DNA from: Flavobacterium panacagri
GTDB lineage: Bacteria > Bacteroidota > Bacteroidia > Flavobacteriales > Flavobacteriaceae
Direction of reading: 5' to 3'
Length of the DNA: 64,000 bases
NCBI RefSeq assembly: GCF_030378165.1
Contig: NZ_CP119766.1
Location: 1,550,001 to 1,614,000, forward strand
A program made the position numbers and the translations under genes. The notes under the pieces are model-generated. The model did not search any database. It was given only the letters and a program-made list of their open reading frames with translations, and was not told the DNA's origin. Below, piece by piece: positions 16,626-24,580 of the stretch (its first letter is position 1; each line of letters starts with the position of its first letter).

Positions 16626-17282
16626 TTACTCTTTTGAAATACTTTTAATTCTAATGTTTTTAAAATCAATTGGCGAACGCTCATAATTCAAAGAAATTTT
16701 ACCTTCAATGGTTGAAGCTTCCGTGCATTCATTTACTAATTTTCCGTTTAAATACTGCGTGATTTTTCCGTTGAAAGATTTAATAACTACAGAATTCCAT
16801 TCACCAAACGGATTTTCATTGGCTAAAAACTTTGGAGAAACAACACTTGCGCCAGCTTCAACCAGTTTTCCGTTTACTTTTGCTGTTACCTGATCTAAAA
16901 ATATAAAGTCGCCCGTAACGTTTTCTTTTATTTGAAACTGAATTCCTTTTGGCCAGATTTTATCCGATGCATCTAAGGGAATATTGTACATAACGCCACT
17001 GTTTTTCGTGCCTTTCATCTTGTATTTTTCTTCCATATTCCATCGGTATTCTAATGTAAGCTCAAAGTTTTTATAGCTTTTTTTGGTCATTAAGCAACCA
17101 AGATCTTCTCCGTACATACGAATCATTCCATCCTTAAATTCATATACTTTTGAGGGTTCCTGCTGTGCGGTATTTGATTTTGTAAAAGCATACCAGTCGT
17201 TCATTTCTAAGCTTTTCTGCTGAACAGCGCATGAGTTTAAAATGTAAAGAAGAATAACAACAAAAATTGATTTTTTGAACAT
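16626..17282 (-). CDS. DUF1080 (3-keto-disaccharide hydrolase-like) lipoprotein
   Basis: 218 aa with a lipobox ILNSC, acylated cysteine 18. The rest is a concanavalin-like beta sandwich with the DUF1080 pattern: NDWYAFTKSN near the start, KNFELTLEYRW (about 71-81), KNSGVMYNIP (about 92-101), QFQIKEN, and GEWNSVVIKSFNGKITQYLNG near residues 161-181. Members act on, or bind, sugars and glycosides outside the cytoplasm, probably tethered to the outer membrane. There is no linked SusCD pair or oxidoreductase here, so the substrate is open. Confidence 0.85.
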   Translation of the reverse strand: MFKKSIFVVILLYILNSCAVQQKSLEMNDWYAFTKSNTAQQEPSKVYEFKDGMIRMYGEDLGCLMTKKSYKNFELTLEYRWNMEEKYKMKGTKNSGVMYNIPLDASDKIWPKGIQFQIKENVTGDFIFLDQVTAKVNGKLVEAGASVVSPKFLANENPFGEWNSVVIKSFNGKITQYLNGKLVNECTEASTIEGKISLNYERSPIDFKNIRIKSISKE

Positions 17283-17552
17283 AAGTATAAGTTTAAAGCA
17301 AAGCCGATTAATGCGATTGAAGATTTTTTTTAAAGTAAAATTAGTAATACGAACTAATATAAAAAACTGGCAATTCTGGCTTTTTTGTTTTTTATCAGAA
17401 AATAATGATTTAGAAAAAAAGACTTATTCTTCACCATTAAAATTAATGATATATTAGCGACATTATCAAATGTCGTAGAAATGCCGTAAGAAAACCGTTA
17501 TCAAAACAGGCTTTTCGAAATAATTTTGGATTGAAATTTAAAAACATAAACC

Positions 17553-18122
17553 ATGAGTTATATTGGCAAAAAAAATAGCGAAGCGAGAAAATTAAAAGGC
17601 TTTACACAAGAAGAACTGGCAGAATTGTCGAAAGTTAATTTGAGAACAATTCAAAGAATCGAAAACAGTAATAACGAACCACGTGGCAAAACGCTGGAAT
17701 TAATTTGTGAAGTACTTCAAATTGATAAGGGAGAATTACAAGATTTAAAAACATCAGAAAATAATAGAATTGGAGCTTTTGTGGTCAACTCAATCTTTTT
17801 GATTCTTTTAAATCTTGCCATAACGCTTACGTTTAGTTATTTAGTGATGCCTGTAGAGGCTGATATTAATAGTAAATTCGGAGCGATTCTTTTAAGCTTT
17901 TTTATACCTTTTACCATCTTTTATTATACACAGAAAATGAAGGCCACCGAACGAATTTTTAAATTTGGAATTTGCTGGATGATATATCTTACGACCTTAT
18001 TATATGCACAAGGTTTTCGTGGTGCGCTTGCTATTGGTTTTGGCTCATGGATCTTTTCTTGTATTTTAATCTATTTTGGTGTATTGTTTTATGGAAAGGT
18101 TTTGTTTAAATCAGAGAAATAA
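17553..18122 (+). CDS. XRE-type HTH regulator fused to a membrane domain
   Basis: 189 aa. Residues 5-60 are an XRE helix-turn-helix: EARKLKGFTQEELAELSKVN then LRTIQRIENSNNEPRGKTL. Residues 75-185 hold four hydrophobic helices (about 73-97, 107-125, 133-152, 157-180), resembling small DUF4870-like membrane domains. The architecture suggests a DNA-binding protein held at the membrane. It stands alone, with a 270-base AT-rich gap upstream lacking a clear promoter, at the left end of a patch of small accessory genes. Target genes unknown. Confidence 0.85.
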   Translation: MSYIGKKNSEARKLKGFTQEELAELSKVNLRTIQRIENSNNEPRGKTLELICEVLQIDKGELQDLKTSENNRIGAFVVNSIFLILLNLAITLTFSYLVMPVEADINSKFGAILLSFFIPFTIFYYTQKMKATERIFKFGICWMIYLTTLLYAQGFRGALAIGFGSWIFSCILIYFGVLFYGKVLFKSEK

Positions 18123-18168
18123 AAAATAAAAGACAATTTTTAAACTTCATTAAAGAATAAATGAATTG

Positions 18169-18195
18169 CCTCCTGCTTTAACTGGAGGTTTTTTT
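18169..18195 (+). terminator. Terminator after the XRE-membrane gene
   Basis: CCTCC-TGCTTTAACT-GGAGG followed by seven T. The surrounding AATGAATTG...CTGCTTTAACTGGAGG matches a piece at 16551-16582, so the hairpin belongs to a dispersed element. Confidence 0.6.
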
Positions 18196-18242
18196 ATGAT
18201 TGAAATGTAAAAGGCTTTAGCGGAAATTTGAAGTATAAAAGC

Positions 18243-18641
18243 TTATTGATGTTTTACAAGATGTAAACAGGTGTTTCCTTCTTTATTTTCTTTTGTAATG
18301 ATGTCAAAAATATATTCGCCTTCAGACTCATAACTTCTTTCTGAAGCACACCAGCTCCATTTTAAATCATGTATTCGGTTGCCATTTACAGTACCGCTTA
18401 AATCTTCATAAGGAAAACCGCTGTCAAATCTGAATTTTTTAAATTTGATAAAATCAGTTGTATCACCTTTTTTGAGATTTCCAATTAAAGTTTCTCCAAT
18501 AATAAGCGAGTCGATATCTTTCCCTGTGTTATTGTAGAATTTTACTTGTACACCTTTAAAATTCACGAAACTGATTAAGACAATACCAATAATTATAATG
18601 ATAATAAATGGTTCTATTAATCTTTTATTGAATTTTGACAT
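18243..18641 (-). CDS. Membrane-anchored hypothetical protein
   Basis: 132 aa with one strongly hydrophobic N-terminal helix (about residues 10-27, rich in Ile) and a soluble domain of beta character, probably outside the cytoplasm: QVKFYNNTGKDIDSLIIG, then LIGNLKKGDTTDF. I do not recognise the family. It lies 20 bases downstream of the small XRE regulator on the same strand and is probably its operon partner, a layout seen for small regulator/membrane-protein pairs. Confidence 0.7.
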   Translation of the reverse strand: MSKFNKRLIEPFIIIIIIGIVLISFVNFKGVQVKFYNNTGKDIDSLIIGETLIGNLKKGDTTDFIKFKKFRFDSGFPYEDLSGTVNGNRIHDLKWSWCASERSYESEGEYIFDIITKENKEGNTCLHLVKHQ

Positions 18642-18661
18642 TTGACTTAGCTTTTGACTTT

Positions 18662-18892
18662 TTACTTCGAAGAAAAATCAAGCAATTCTTTAGGTTCAAT
18701 ATCTAAAGCATTGGCGATTTTTATAAGGGTTTTTATTGTAGTATTTATTTTAGCTCTTTCTATTCTTCCTATTTGAGTTTTAGGAATATCACAATCATCA
18801 GCCAAAGCTTGTTGAGATAAACCTTTTTTTTCACGCAATTGACGAATGTGAATCCCAAGATTTGCAATAAAGATTTCTTCTGAAATATCCAT
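18662..18892 (-). CDS. Small XRE-family transcriptional regulator
   Basis: 76 aa, essentially one helix-turn-helix domain: IRQLREKKGLSQQALADDCD (residues 16-35), then IPKTQIGRIERAKINTTIKT and IANALDIEPKELLDF. It matches the compact XRE regulators common in Bacteroidota. Its start faces a divergent small gene whose TATATTTG promoter box is 58 bases away, so it may control both sides of this intergenic region. No operator repeat was found. Confidence 0.9.
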   Translation of the reverse strand: MDISEEIFIANLGIHIRQLREKKGLSQQALADDCDIPKTQIGRIERAKINTTIKTLIKIANALDIEPKELLDFSSK

Positions 18893-18950
18893 ATTTCAAA
18901 ATTCTTAAGATTTATTTTTGGCGTGGTTACATTTATGTATCCAAAAGTAT

Positions 18951-18958
18951 TATATTTG
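18951..18958 (+). promoter_or_regulatory. -7 promoter box for the 77-aa gene
   Basis: TATATTTG matches TAnnTTTG exactly. Transcription should begin near 18964, downstream of the upstream in-frame start at 18923, which supports the start at 18980. No good TTG lies at the usual distance, so the -33 part is weak. Confidence 0.6.
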
Positions 18959-18979
18959 GAGTGTTCAAAAAATAAGATA

Positions 18980-19213
18980 ATGGCTACAGAGTGTTTTTCT
19001 AAAGAAGTAGAAATTAGACTAAAAGTTTTTTTTAGTGATGTTGTGGATGTAAAAGATATGGCAAAGATGCTCCGACAGGTCAATTATGCTCTTTCGTTAA
19101 GTTCTATGAGAGGGTGCGAAACTCTGGATTCTGAGTTGTGCCATGTCGATGATAATTTTTACTGGCTCAACAGACTGGCAGAAGTGCTCGATCCTTATTT
19201 AGGTGTAGATTAA
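18980..19213 (+). CDS. Hypothetical 77-aa protein
   Basis: 77 aa from ATG 18980 (MATECFSKEVEIRL). It is soluble, with no signal or membrane segment, and mostly helical (VKDMAKMLRQVNYALSLSSM), ending LNRLAEVLDPYLGVD. I have the impression of a small conserved flavobacterial family but cannot name it. It is divergent from the XRE regulator. The start was chosen because the -7 box lies inside the longer frame. Confidence 0.65.
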   Translation: MATECFSKEVEIRLKVFFSDVVDVKDMAKMLRQVNYALSLSSMRGCETLDSELCHVDDNFYWLNRLAEVLDPYLGVD

Positions 19214-19235
19214 AAGAAATTGTGCTTAAAGCACG

Positions 19236-19410
19236 ATCATTTCGACGAAAGGAGAAATTAAAGGCATATCAACAAATTCGAAAATTCCCTACAATTTTTT
19301 TCATTGTGTAACTATCGTTGGTATGCTGGAAATGCTCCTTTCGTCAAGGTGAATTATGAGTGTCTAATAAAGTCTGTCACTTTGAGAAAGAGGAAATCTT
19401 CGTAAGTGAC
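19236..19410. repeat. Degraded TTTCGACG/GGAGAAATC repeat pieces
   Basis: ATCATTTCGACGAAAGGAGAAAT (split across 19240-19260) and CTCCTTTCGTCAAGGTGA (19336-19353) are imperfect arms of the family seen at 16414-16515, and GTCACTTTGAGAAAG (19376-19390) is another variant. They fill the gap between the 77-aa gene and abiH. Confidence 0.6.
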
Positions 19411-19439
19411 TCTTGAATAAAAAAACTAATTTTATATTG

Positions 19440-20654
19440 TTAGTAAGGGATTACTGTGGTTTTAATTTCTCTTTTTATGTTTAAATTTAATTCTCTTTTT
19501 AATTCTTCTCCATTGATATCAGTAAAAATTAAAGTTTTACTTCGCATAAGTTCTTGGATATCCTTTTTTCCTCTGATATTAAGAAGATTTATTAAAAGAC
19601 GAGATTTAGATGTTTCATTATGATGTATTACAATAATCTTCTTTGTTTTTGACTTCAGGTTAATTACAAAATCAAAAACTTCATTAATGTAATCTTCATC
19701 AGATTTATCTAAGGAATGACCCCAAAAGAAGAACAAGTAATTTTCTTGTTTTTCTTTTTCGTATTCTTTTATGAAGACATAATCTGTATTGCTATTAAGT
19801 TTTTGAAAGTATTTTGTAAAAGGTAAGAAAAATTTCTTGTCAATATTTTCGTCTAAAGGAATTTCATTAATACCTAAAACTATTTGGTTTTCTTTAGAGT
19901 TTATTTTGCCATGAAGAAAACTTGTAATATTTCCTTTGTTGTAAATTCTTTCAAAAGTTGGTGTGTAATTGAAAGTGTAATGTTTATCAATATTACTGAA
20001 TAATTTCTTTTCAATTTTAATATTTAAGTTTTGATATAAAGGAAAAACGAATACTTCGAAATAATAATTAAAGATTAGTTTAAATTCGATTAATTGTTGG
20101 TTAAGATTTTTTGTTATTTTATCTAAATCGATGTCTATAAAATGATCGTATTTATTAATTAAAAAGTTAGAATTTAGTTTTATATAATAATATCCGTCAA
20201 ATTCAATAATCTTAAATCTGTTTAAAACCTGAATTATTTCAATGTCATTATTGAATAATTTCATTTCATAAGTCATGTCATTATTAGGAAGTGACCCTTT
20301 TGAAAAAATATTCTTTTTAAGATAGTTTACCGAAGAAAAGAGAATTTTTAAAACGTATTCTATTTTCGTTTCAAAGTCAATCCAAGTTTCGATTTCAAAT
20401 TCATCCTTGAAAAATTGGAACCATAAATTATGCTCAAGTGTTGTTTTTAGTTTGTTTAACTCTATTTGATCAATGTTAAATGGGGTGTAGTTTTTTGAAA
20501 TTTGATTATAGTTACTGCTATTTGAAAAGATAGATTCAAAACTATAATCATTATTTTTTTCTATGTGCCTTAGTATTTTGATAAAATCATTATATGATGT
20601 CGGTAAGCCGATGTTTAAATCAAATCCATTACCTGTGATTAATATTTTTGGCAT
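19440..20654 (-). CDS. AbiH-family phage abortive-infection protein
   Basis: 404 aa. The N-terminus ILITGNGFDLNIGLPTSYND (residues 4-23) is the AbiH signature, and WGHSLDKSDEDYI near residue 300 is its second conserved block, placed in a Rossmann-like tail (KKIIVIHHNE). AbiH proteins protect against phage by abortive infection; the mechanism is poorly known. The gene is visibly more AT-rich than its neighbours, with many Asn/Lys/Ile codons. It lies between degraded repeats and the 3' end of tRNA-Leu, a usual integration site, so recent transfer is likely. No partner toxin or antitoxin is adjacent; it looks like a stand-alone defence gene. Confidence 0.88.
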   Translation of the reverse strand: MPKILITGNGFDLNIGLPTSYNDFIKILRHIEKNNDYSFESIFSNSSNYNQISKNYTPFNIDQIELNKLKTTLEHNLWFQFFKDEFEIETWIDFETKIEYVLKILFSSVNYLKKNIFSKGSLPNNDMTYEMKLFNNDIEIIQVLNRFKIIEFDGYYYIKLNSNFLINKYDHFIDIDLDKITKNLNQQLIEFKLIFNYYFEVFVFPLYQNLNIKIEKKLFSNIDKHYTFNYTPTFERIYNKGNITSFLHGKINSKENQIVLGINEIPLDENIDKKFFLPFTKYFQKLNSNTDYVFIKEYEKEKQENYLFFFWGHSLDKSDEDYINEVFDFVINLKSKTKKIIVIHHNETSKSRLLINLLNIRGKKDIQELMRSKTLIFTDINGEELKRELNLNIKREIKTTVIPY

Positions 20655-20813
20655 ATTAGTAATTCTAAATTATGAATCTAAAGAAATTGTATTTAAATGT
20701 GTTGCTAAATCAAATTTAGGATAAAATTCTTTTAAAAAATAAAATAACCTGAATACTCTTTTATCTGTAAAAAAGAAAAAGTGAATAAACAGAAGTGAAG
20801 AAATGAGTAAAAA

Positions 20814-20846
20814 CAAAAAAGCTTCTGAAAATCTATTCAGAAGCTT
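20814..20846 (-). terminator. Terminator of tRNA-Leu
   Basis: On the minus strand AAGCTTCTGA-loop-TCAGAAGCTT followed by TTTTG and more T, starting 9 bases after the tRNA end. Confidence 0.85.
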
Positions 20847-20854
20847 CTTAAAAG

Positions 20855-20936
20855 TGCGGATAATAGGACTCGAACCTACACGCCTTGCGGCACCAGATCC
20901 TAAGTCTGGCACGTCTACCAATTTCGCCATATCCGC
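20855..20936 (-). tRNA. tRNA-Leu (anticodon TAG)
   Basis: 82 nt on the minus strand: acceptor GCGGATA pairs with TATCCGC, D arm GGCGAAATTGGTAGACG, anticodon stem CCAGA/TCTGG with loop CTTAGGA giving TAG, long variable arm TGCCGCAAGGCGT, T arm AGGTTCGAGTCCT, discriminator A. No CCA is encoded. The AbiH gene lies downstream of its 3' end. Confidence 0.96.
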
Positions 20937-20950
20937 GGTAATTGTGGGTG

Positions 20951-20979
20951 CAAAGATAGGCATACTTTTGAATTATCAA
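20951..20979 (-). promoter_or_regulatory. Promoter of tRNA-Leu
   Basis: On the minus strand TTG (20979-20977), an 18-base spacer and TATCTTTG (20958-20951), 14 bases before the tRNA. Confidence 0.75.
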
Positions 20980-21046
20980 AGACTTTTTTGAAAATTTTTT
21001 TTAATTCTCTTTTTTGTACTTTTGGTTTTCTATAAAAATAATTTAA

Positions 21047-22435
21047 ATGGAAAATATTAAGTCCTACGTTCAACAACATAAAGATCGGTTTATCAACGAA
21101 TTGATCGAATTACTAAAGATTCCGTCGGTAAGTGCCGACACTGCATATTCTCAAGATGTTATCGACACAGCAGAGGCTGTAAAAGAAAGTTTATCAAAAG
21201 CAGGATGCGATTATGTCGAAACTTGCGACACTCCAGGTTACCCAATTATCTACGGAGAGAAAATTATAGATCCAAATCTTCCAACGGTTTTAGTTTACGG
21301 TCACTACGATGTTCAACCGCCAGATCCATTAGAATTATGGACTTCACCACCATTTGAACCCGTTATAAAAACTACAGATATTCATCCAGACGGTGCCATC
21401 TTCGCACGTGGCGCATGTGACGACAAAGGTCAGATGTACATGCACGTAAAAGCACTAGAATATATGGTGCAAACAAATAATTTGCCTTGCAACGTAAAAT
21501 TTATGATCGAAGGCGAGGAAGAAGTAGGTTCGGCAAGTTTAGCTTGGTTCGTAGAACGCAATCAAGAAAAACTAAAAAACGACGTAATTTTGATTTCAGA
21601 TACTGGAATGATTTCAAACCAACAACCATCAATCACAACAGGTTTAAGAGGTTTGAGTTATGTTGAAGTAGAAGTTACAGGGCCAAACCGCGATTTACAT
21701 TCTGGTTTATACGGTGGAGCTGTAGCGAATCCAATTAATATTCTGGCAAAAATGATTGCTTCCCTTCATGACGAAAACAATCATATTACGATCCCGGGAT
21801 TCTACGATAAAGTTCAGGAATTATCTGCAGAAGAAAGAGCCGAAATGGCAAAAGCGCCTTTCAGTCTAGAAAAATATAAAAATGCTTTAAACATTGCTGA
21901 TGTTTATGGTGAAAAAGGGTATGTAACAAACGAACGCAACTCCATTCGTCCAACATTAGACGTAAACGGAATCTGGGGCGGTTATACTGGCGAAGGTGCT
22001 AAAACGGTTATTGCAAGTAAAGCTTTTGCTAAAATCTCGATGCGTTTGGTTCCAAATCAGGAATGGGAAGAGATTACAGAACTTTTCACTAAGCATTTTA
22101 CAAGCATTGCTCCGGCTGGAGTTACCGTAAAAGTTACGCCTCATCACGGTGGTCAGGGTTATGTTACGCCAATTGACAGTATTGGTTATCAGGCAGCGAA
22201 CAAAGCGTATACCGAAACATTTGGAGTTCCTGCAATTCCGGTTCGTTCTGGCGGAAGTATTCCGATTGTAGCTTTGTTTGAGAAAGAATTAAAAAGCAAA
22301 ACCATCTTAATGGGATTTGGTTTAGACAGCGATGCAATTCACTCGCCAAATGAGCATTTCGGAATCTTTAATTACCTGAAAGGAATTGAGACTATTCCGT
22401 TGTTTTACAAGTATTTTGTGGAGCTTTCTAAGTAG
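21047..22435 (+). CDS. M20-family dipeptidase
   Basis: 462 aa, cytoplasmic. The zinc ligands of the M20 fold are visible: YGHYDVQP (H about residue 87), GACDDKGQM (D about 125), MIEGEEEVGS (catalytic E and ligand E about 158-160), SDTG (D about 187), and a late DSDAIHSPNEHFG (H about 434). The dimerisation domain runs from about 210 to 340 (NRDLHSGLYGGAVANP). It matches dipeptidases related to carnosinase/CNDP2. A TACTTTTG box at 21017-21024 precedes the ATG by 22 bases. It stands alone as a monocistronic gene. Confidence 0.94.
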   Translation: MENIKSYVQQHKDRFINELIELLKIPSVSADTAYSQDVIDTAEAVKESLSKAGCDYVETCDTPGYPIIYGEKIIDPNLPTVLVYGHYDVQPPDPLELWTSPPFEPVIKTTDIHPDGAIFARGACDDKGQMYMHVKALEYMVQTNNLPCNVKFMIEGEEEVGSASLAWFVERNQEKLKNDVILISDTGMISNQQPSITTGLRGLSYVEVEVTGPNRDLHSGLYGGAVANPINILAKMIASLHDENNHITIPGFYDKVQELSAEERAEMAKAPFSLEKYKNALNIADVYGEKGYVTNERNSIRPTLDVNGIWGGYTGEGAKTVIASKAFAKISMRLVPNQEWEEITELFTKHFTSIAPAGVTVKVTPHHGGQGYVTPIDSIGYQAANKAYTETFGVPAIPVRSGGSIPIVALFEKELKSKTILMGFGLDSDAIHSPNEHFGIFNYLKGIETIPLFYKYFVELSK

Positions 22436-22440
22436 TTTTT

Positions 22441-22594
22441 TTACCGCAAAGACCGCTAAGAATTTACGCAAAGTTCGCTAAGATTTTTTTAAAGAAAATT
22501 TATAAAGATCGCAAAGCTGTACCACATAGCTTTGCGATCTTTGCGTTTTAAGTGTAACCTTAAAATAAACCTTGCGTTCTTTGCGGTTAAATTT
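22441..22594. repeat. Nested CGCAAAG-family repeat
   Basis: Outer arms TACCGCAAAGACCGCTAAG and TTCTTTGCGGTTAA enclose an inner hairpin GATCGCAAAGCTGT / ATAGCTTTGCGATC. The rest of the gap (22595-22805) is AT-rich with no gene. Confidence 0.75.
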
Positions 22595-22805
22595 TTCTAA
22601 ATATAAATCCGTTCAGAAATAAGCGGTTTTTTTGTCTTTTGATATTTGTATTTTATTATTGAAATTTTAATGTTGACTTTGTGTTTTGTTAATTAAATTA
22701 AGTTAAATTTGAAAATATTATTATCAATCCCCGCATAATATTATTTATAATTCTATTTTTTAAGTTTTTCTAATGTTATTTTAATATTGATTTTAATGTA
22801 GGCAA

Positions 22806-23903
22806 ATGGACTTAGTTAAAAAAAAGGTCAAATTTTCTCCAATTGGATATATCCGATACCTGAAAGGATTGAAAAAATCTCATTTGATGTTTCGGGAGGG
22901 CAAAATTTTGGAAAGTCTTGCTGTAAAATCCTGGCAGATTGCTTCGGGAAAAACAACTATTTCTCCTAAGGCTTGCTTTCTAGATGGTCAATTGGAACGA
23001 ATCACTGGCACCGCCTATACAGATGATCCACATACTGCTATGCATGGTGGCTTTGCGGTAGAACATGCACCAACATTTGCTTATAAGCTCAAGGAAGTCT
23101 GGATGGTGAATGGTTTTCTGTACAAAGGACTTCATAATTTCCGACTTCATCCTGCTTTTCAGCTTTCTAAAAAAATGAATTACTTTCCGCCTGCGATTAT
23201 AGATACAGAAATAGATCATGCTGCTATTTACAGTACATCTGAAGGGAATCAATATTTTGGTCTTTGGCTCACTGATGATTGTGCCAATTACGCTTTGGCT
23301 CAGGCTGAAGGGATTCCTGTGACTTCTAATATTATTCCGTATTCACATATGCCGGAATATGAATCTTTTTTAGGAATGAATCCGTTTCGAACGAATGCCG
23401 TTCATATGAAAAATGCTGTTTTCTTTGATGATAATTGGGGAAATAATGATAGTAAACATCTTCGATTTACGGCAAACAGAAATAAAATATTGTCATTGTT
23501 TTCAGGAACTTCTCATCCTGGCGTTTTTATTTTACGCCGTAATTCGGGAATTTCACGTGTCATGTTGAACGAACTCGAAATTGCCGAAAAACTTCAAGAA
23601 AAATACGGCTTCAAAATTGTAGACGTTACTCAAAATACTGCTGCCGAAATACTTTCGGCCTGCGTTGGTGCTAAAATTCTTATCGGTATAGAAGGCAGTC
23701 ATTTATTTCACGGTTTAATGGCGCTTGAAGCAGGTTCTTCTGTTTTAATTTTCCAGCCTCCAAATCGTTTCAGTGCTGTTATTAAAAATACTACAGATAT
23801 GGAGAACATCAATTACAGTTTTGTAGTTGGAATTCCAAAAGACGACAATTTTTATATTGATTTTGAAGAGGTTGAAAGGACTTTGGGAATGCTTTCTTTT
23901 TAG
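22806..23903 (+). CDS. Glycosyltransferase family 61 (DUF563) protein
   Basis: 365 aa, no signal peptide. The C-terminal half fits GT61: FILRRNSGISRVMLNELEIA (residues about 238-257), then a conserved block LIGIEGSHLFHGLMALEAGS (about 297-316) with the glycine/His pattern of the nucleotide-sugar site, and FQPPNRFS. The N-terminal half (PHTAMHGGFAVEHAP, FGLWLTDDCANYALA) is typical of bacterial members as well. It probably transfers a pentose or similar sugar to a surface glycan. It is isolated, with no polysaccharide gene cluster beside it. Confidence 0.82.
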   Translation: MDLVKKKVKFSPIGYIRYLKGLKKSHLMFREGKILESLAVKSWQIASGKTTISPKACFLDGQLERITGTAYTDDPHTAMHGGFAVEHAPTFAYKLKEVWMVNGFLYKGLHNFRLHPAFQLSKKMNYFPPAIIDTEIDHAAIYSTSEGNQYFGLWLTDDCANYALAQAEGIPVTSNIIPYSHMPEYESFLGMNPFRTNAVHMKNAVFFDDNWGNNDSKHLRFTANRNKILSLFSGTSHPGVFILRRNSGISRVMLNELEIAEKLQEKYGFKIVDVTQNTAAEILSACVGAKILIGIEGSHLFHGLMALEAGSSVLIFQPPNRFSAVIKNTTDMENINYSFVVGIPKDDNFYIDFEEVERTLGMLSF

Positions 23904-24031
23904 AGGCTCAAAGAGGCAGAGTAGCAAAGTTGCAAAGGTTTTCTCTTTCTCAAAGTTTTAAACTTTGACAAAGATTAAGTGCATAAGAGAAGCCCTTTGT
24001 TTCTTTGAGCCTTTGTTACTCTGTTGCTTAA
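23904..24031. repeat. Imperfect inverted repeat
   Basis: AGGCTCAAAGAGGCAGAGTA at the left and CTTTGAGCCTTTGTTACTCTG at the right (split arms), with a second short pair TCAAAGTTTTAAACTTTGA at the centre. Another CAAAG-type dispersed element. Confidence 0.7.
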
Positions 24032-24052
24032 AGAAAAAAAAGCAGTTTTTTC

Positions 24053-24106
24053 TTGCCTGTTTGAAAATTAACTCTACATTTGTAGAATGTAATCTATAAT
24101 TGTAGA
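24053..24106 (+). promoter_or_regulatory. Promoter with two BlaI/MecI-type operators
   Basis: TTG (24053-24055), a 19-base spacer and TACATTTG (24075-24082) form the promoter. Two 14-bp palindromes follow the BlaI/MecI core TACA-NN-TGTA: TCTACATTTGTAGA (24073-24086), which contains the -7 box, and TCTATAATTGTAGA (24093-24106), just downstream. Their centres are 20 bp apart, two helical turns. The first gene starts at 24113, and the BlaI-type repressor is the second gene of the unit, so autoregulation is predicted. Confidence 0.85.
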
Positions 24107-24112
24107 GTTGAA

Positions 24113-24535
24113 ATGATTAGAAAAATACTTTTTACAATAATCCTGCTTTCGGTTATTGGATGTAAATCAACACTTATTAATCAGAAAATTGATAAAAAGA
24201 AAGAGGGGAAATGGGTTGAGGTTTATGTTCAAGATAGTATTGAATACAAATCTGTCGAGTTTTACAAGAACAATCAGCCTGTTAGGAAGTGGAAGACTTT
24301 TATAAACGGGAAATTATACAAATCAGAGAAATATAAAAAAGGGATCTGTGTTGTAAAAAGTTATTACGAAAACGGAAAACTGGAATCAAAAGGAAAAACC
24401 AAATTAGAAGTAAACGAAACAGAATCGCATTGGTTTTATTTTGGAGAATGGAAATTTTACTCGGAGAAAGGAAAATTATTCCAGATTAGAAAGTACGAAA
24501 AAGGAGAGCTTATTTCTGAAAATCAAATAAAATAG
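24113..24535 (+). CDS. YwqK-like (MORN-type repeat) lipoprotein
   Basis: 140 aa with a lipobox SVIGC, cysteine 17. The rest is a series of short beta-hairpin repeats: VEFYKNNQPVRKWKTFINGK, SYYENGKLESKGK, EWKFYSEKGKLFQIRKYEKG. The G-K-L pattern is that of YwqK/MORN-type repeats, often labelled toxin-antitoxin YwqK family antitoxin without evidence for that role. It follows the operator-promoter directly and is the first gene of the blaI-blaR1 unit, so it is likely a target of that system. Function unknown. Confidence 0.8.
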   Translation: MIRKILFTIILLSVIGCKSTLINQKIDKKKEGKWVEVYVQDSIEYKSVEFYKNNQPVRKWKTFINGKLYKSEKYKKGICVVKSYYENGKLESKGKTKLEVNETESHWFYFGEWKFYSEKGKLFQIRKYEKGELISENQIK

Positions 24536-24580
24536 AAATTCAGGGTCTTAAAATCGCAGCAACTTATAAAATTAAACAAA

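Noticed and set aside
18923..18979. Longer start for the 77-aa protein
   Set aside because: The -7 box TATATTTG lies inside it, so the transcript would begin downstream of that start.
20670..20963. 97-aa minus-strand frame and a 62-aa plus-strand frame over tRNA-Leu
   Set aside because: They translate the tRNA and its terminator.
24113..24535. YwqK lipoprotein as a toxin-antitoxin component
   Set aside because: The name is an annotation habit; no toxin gene is near and the protein is a lipoprotein.
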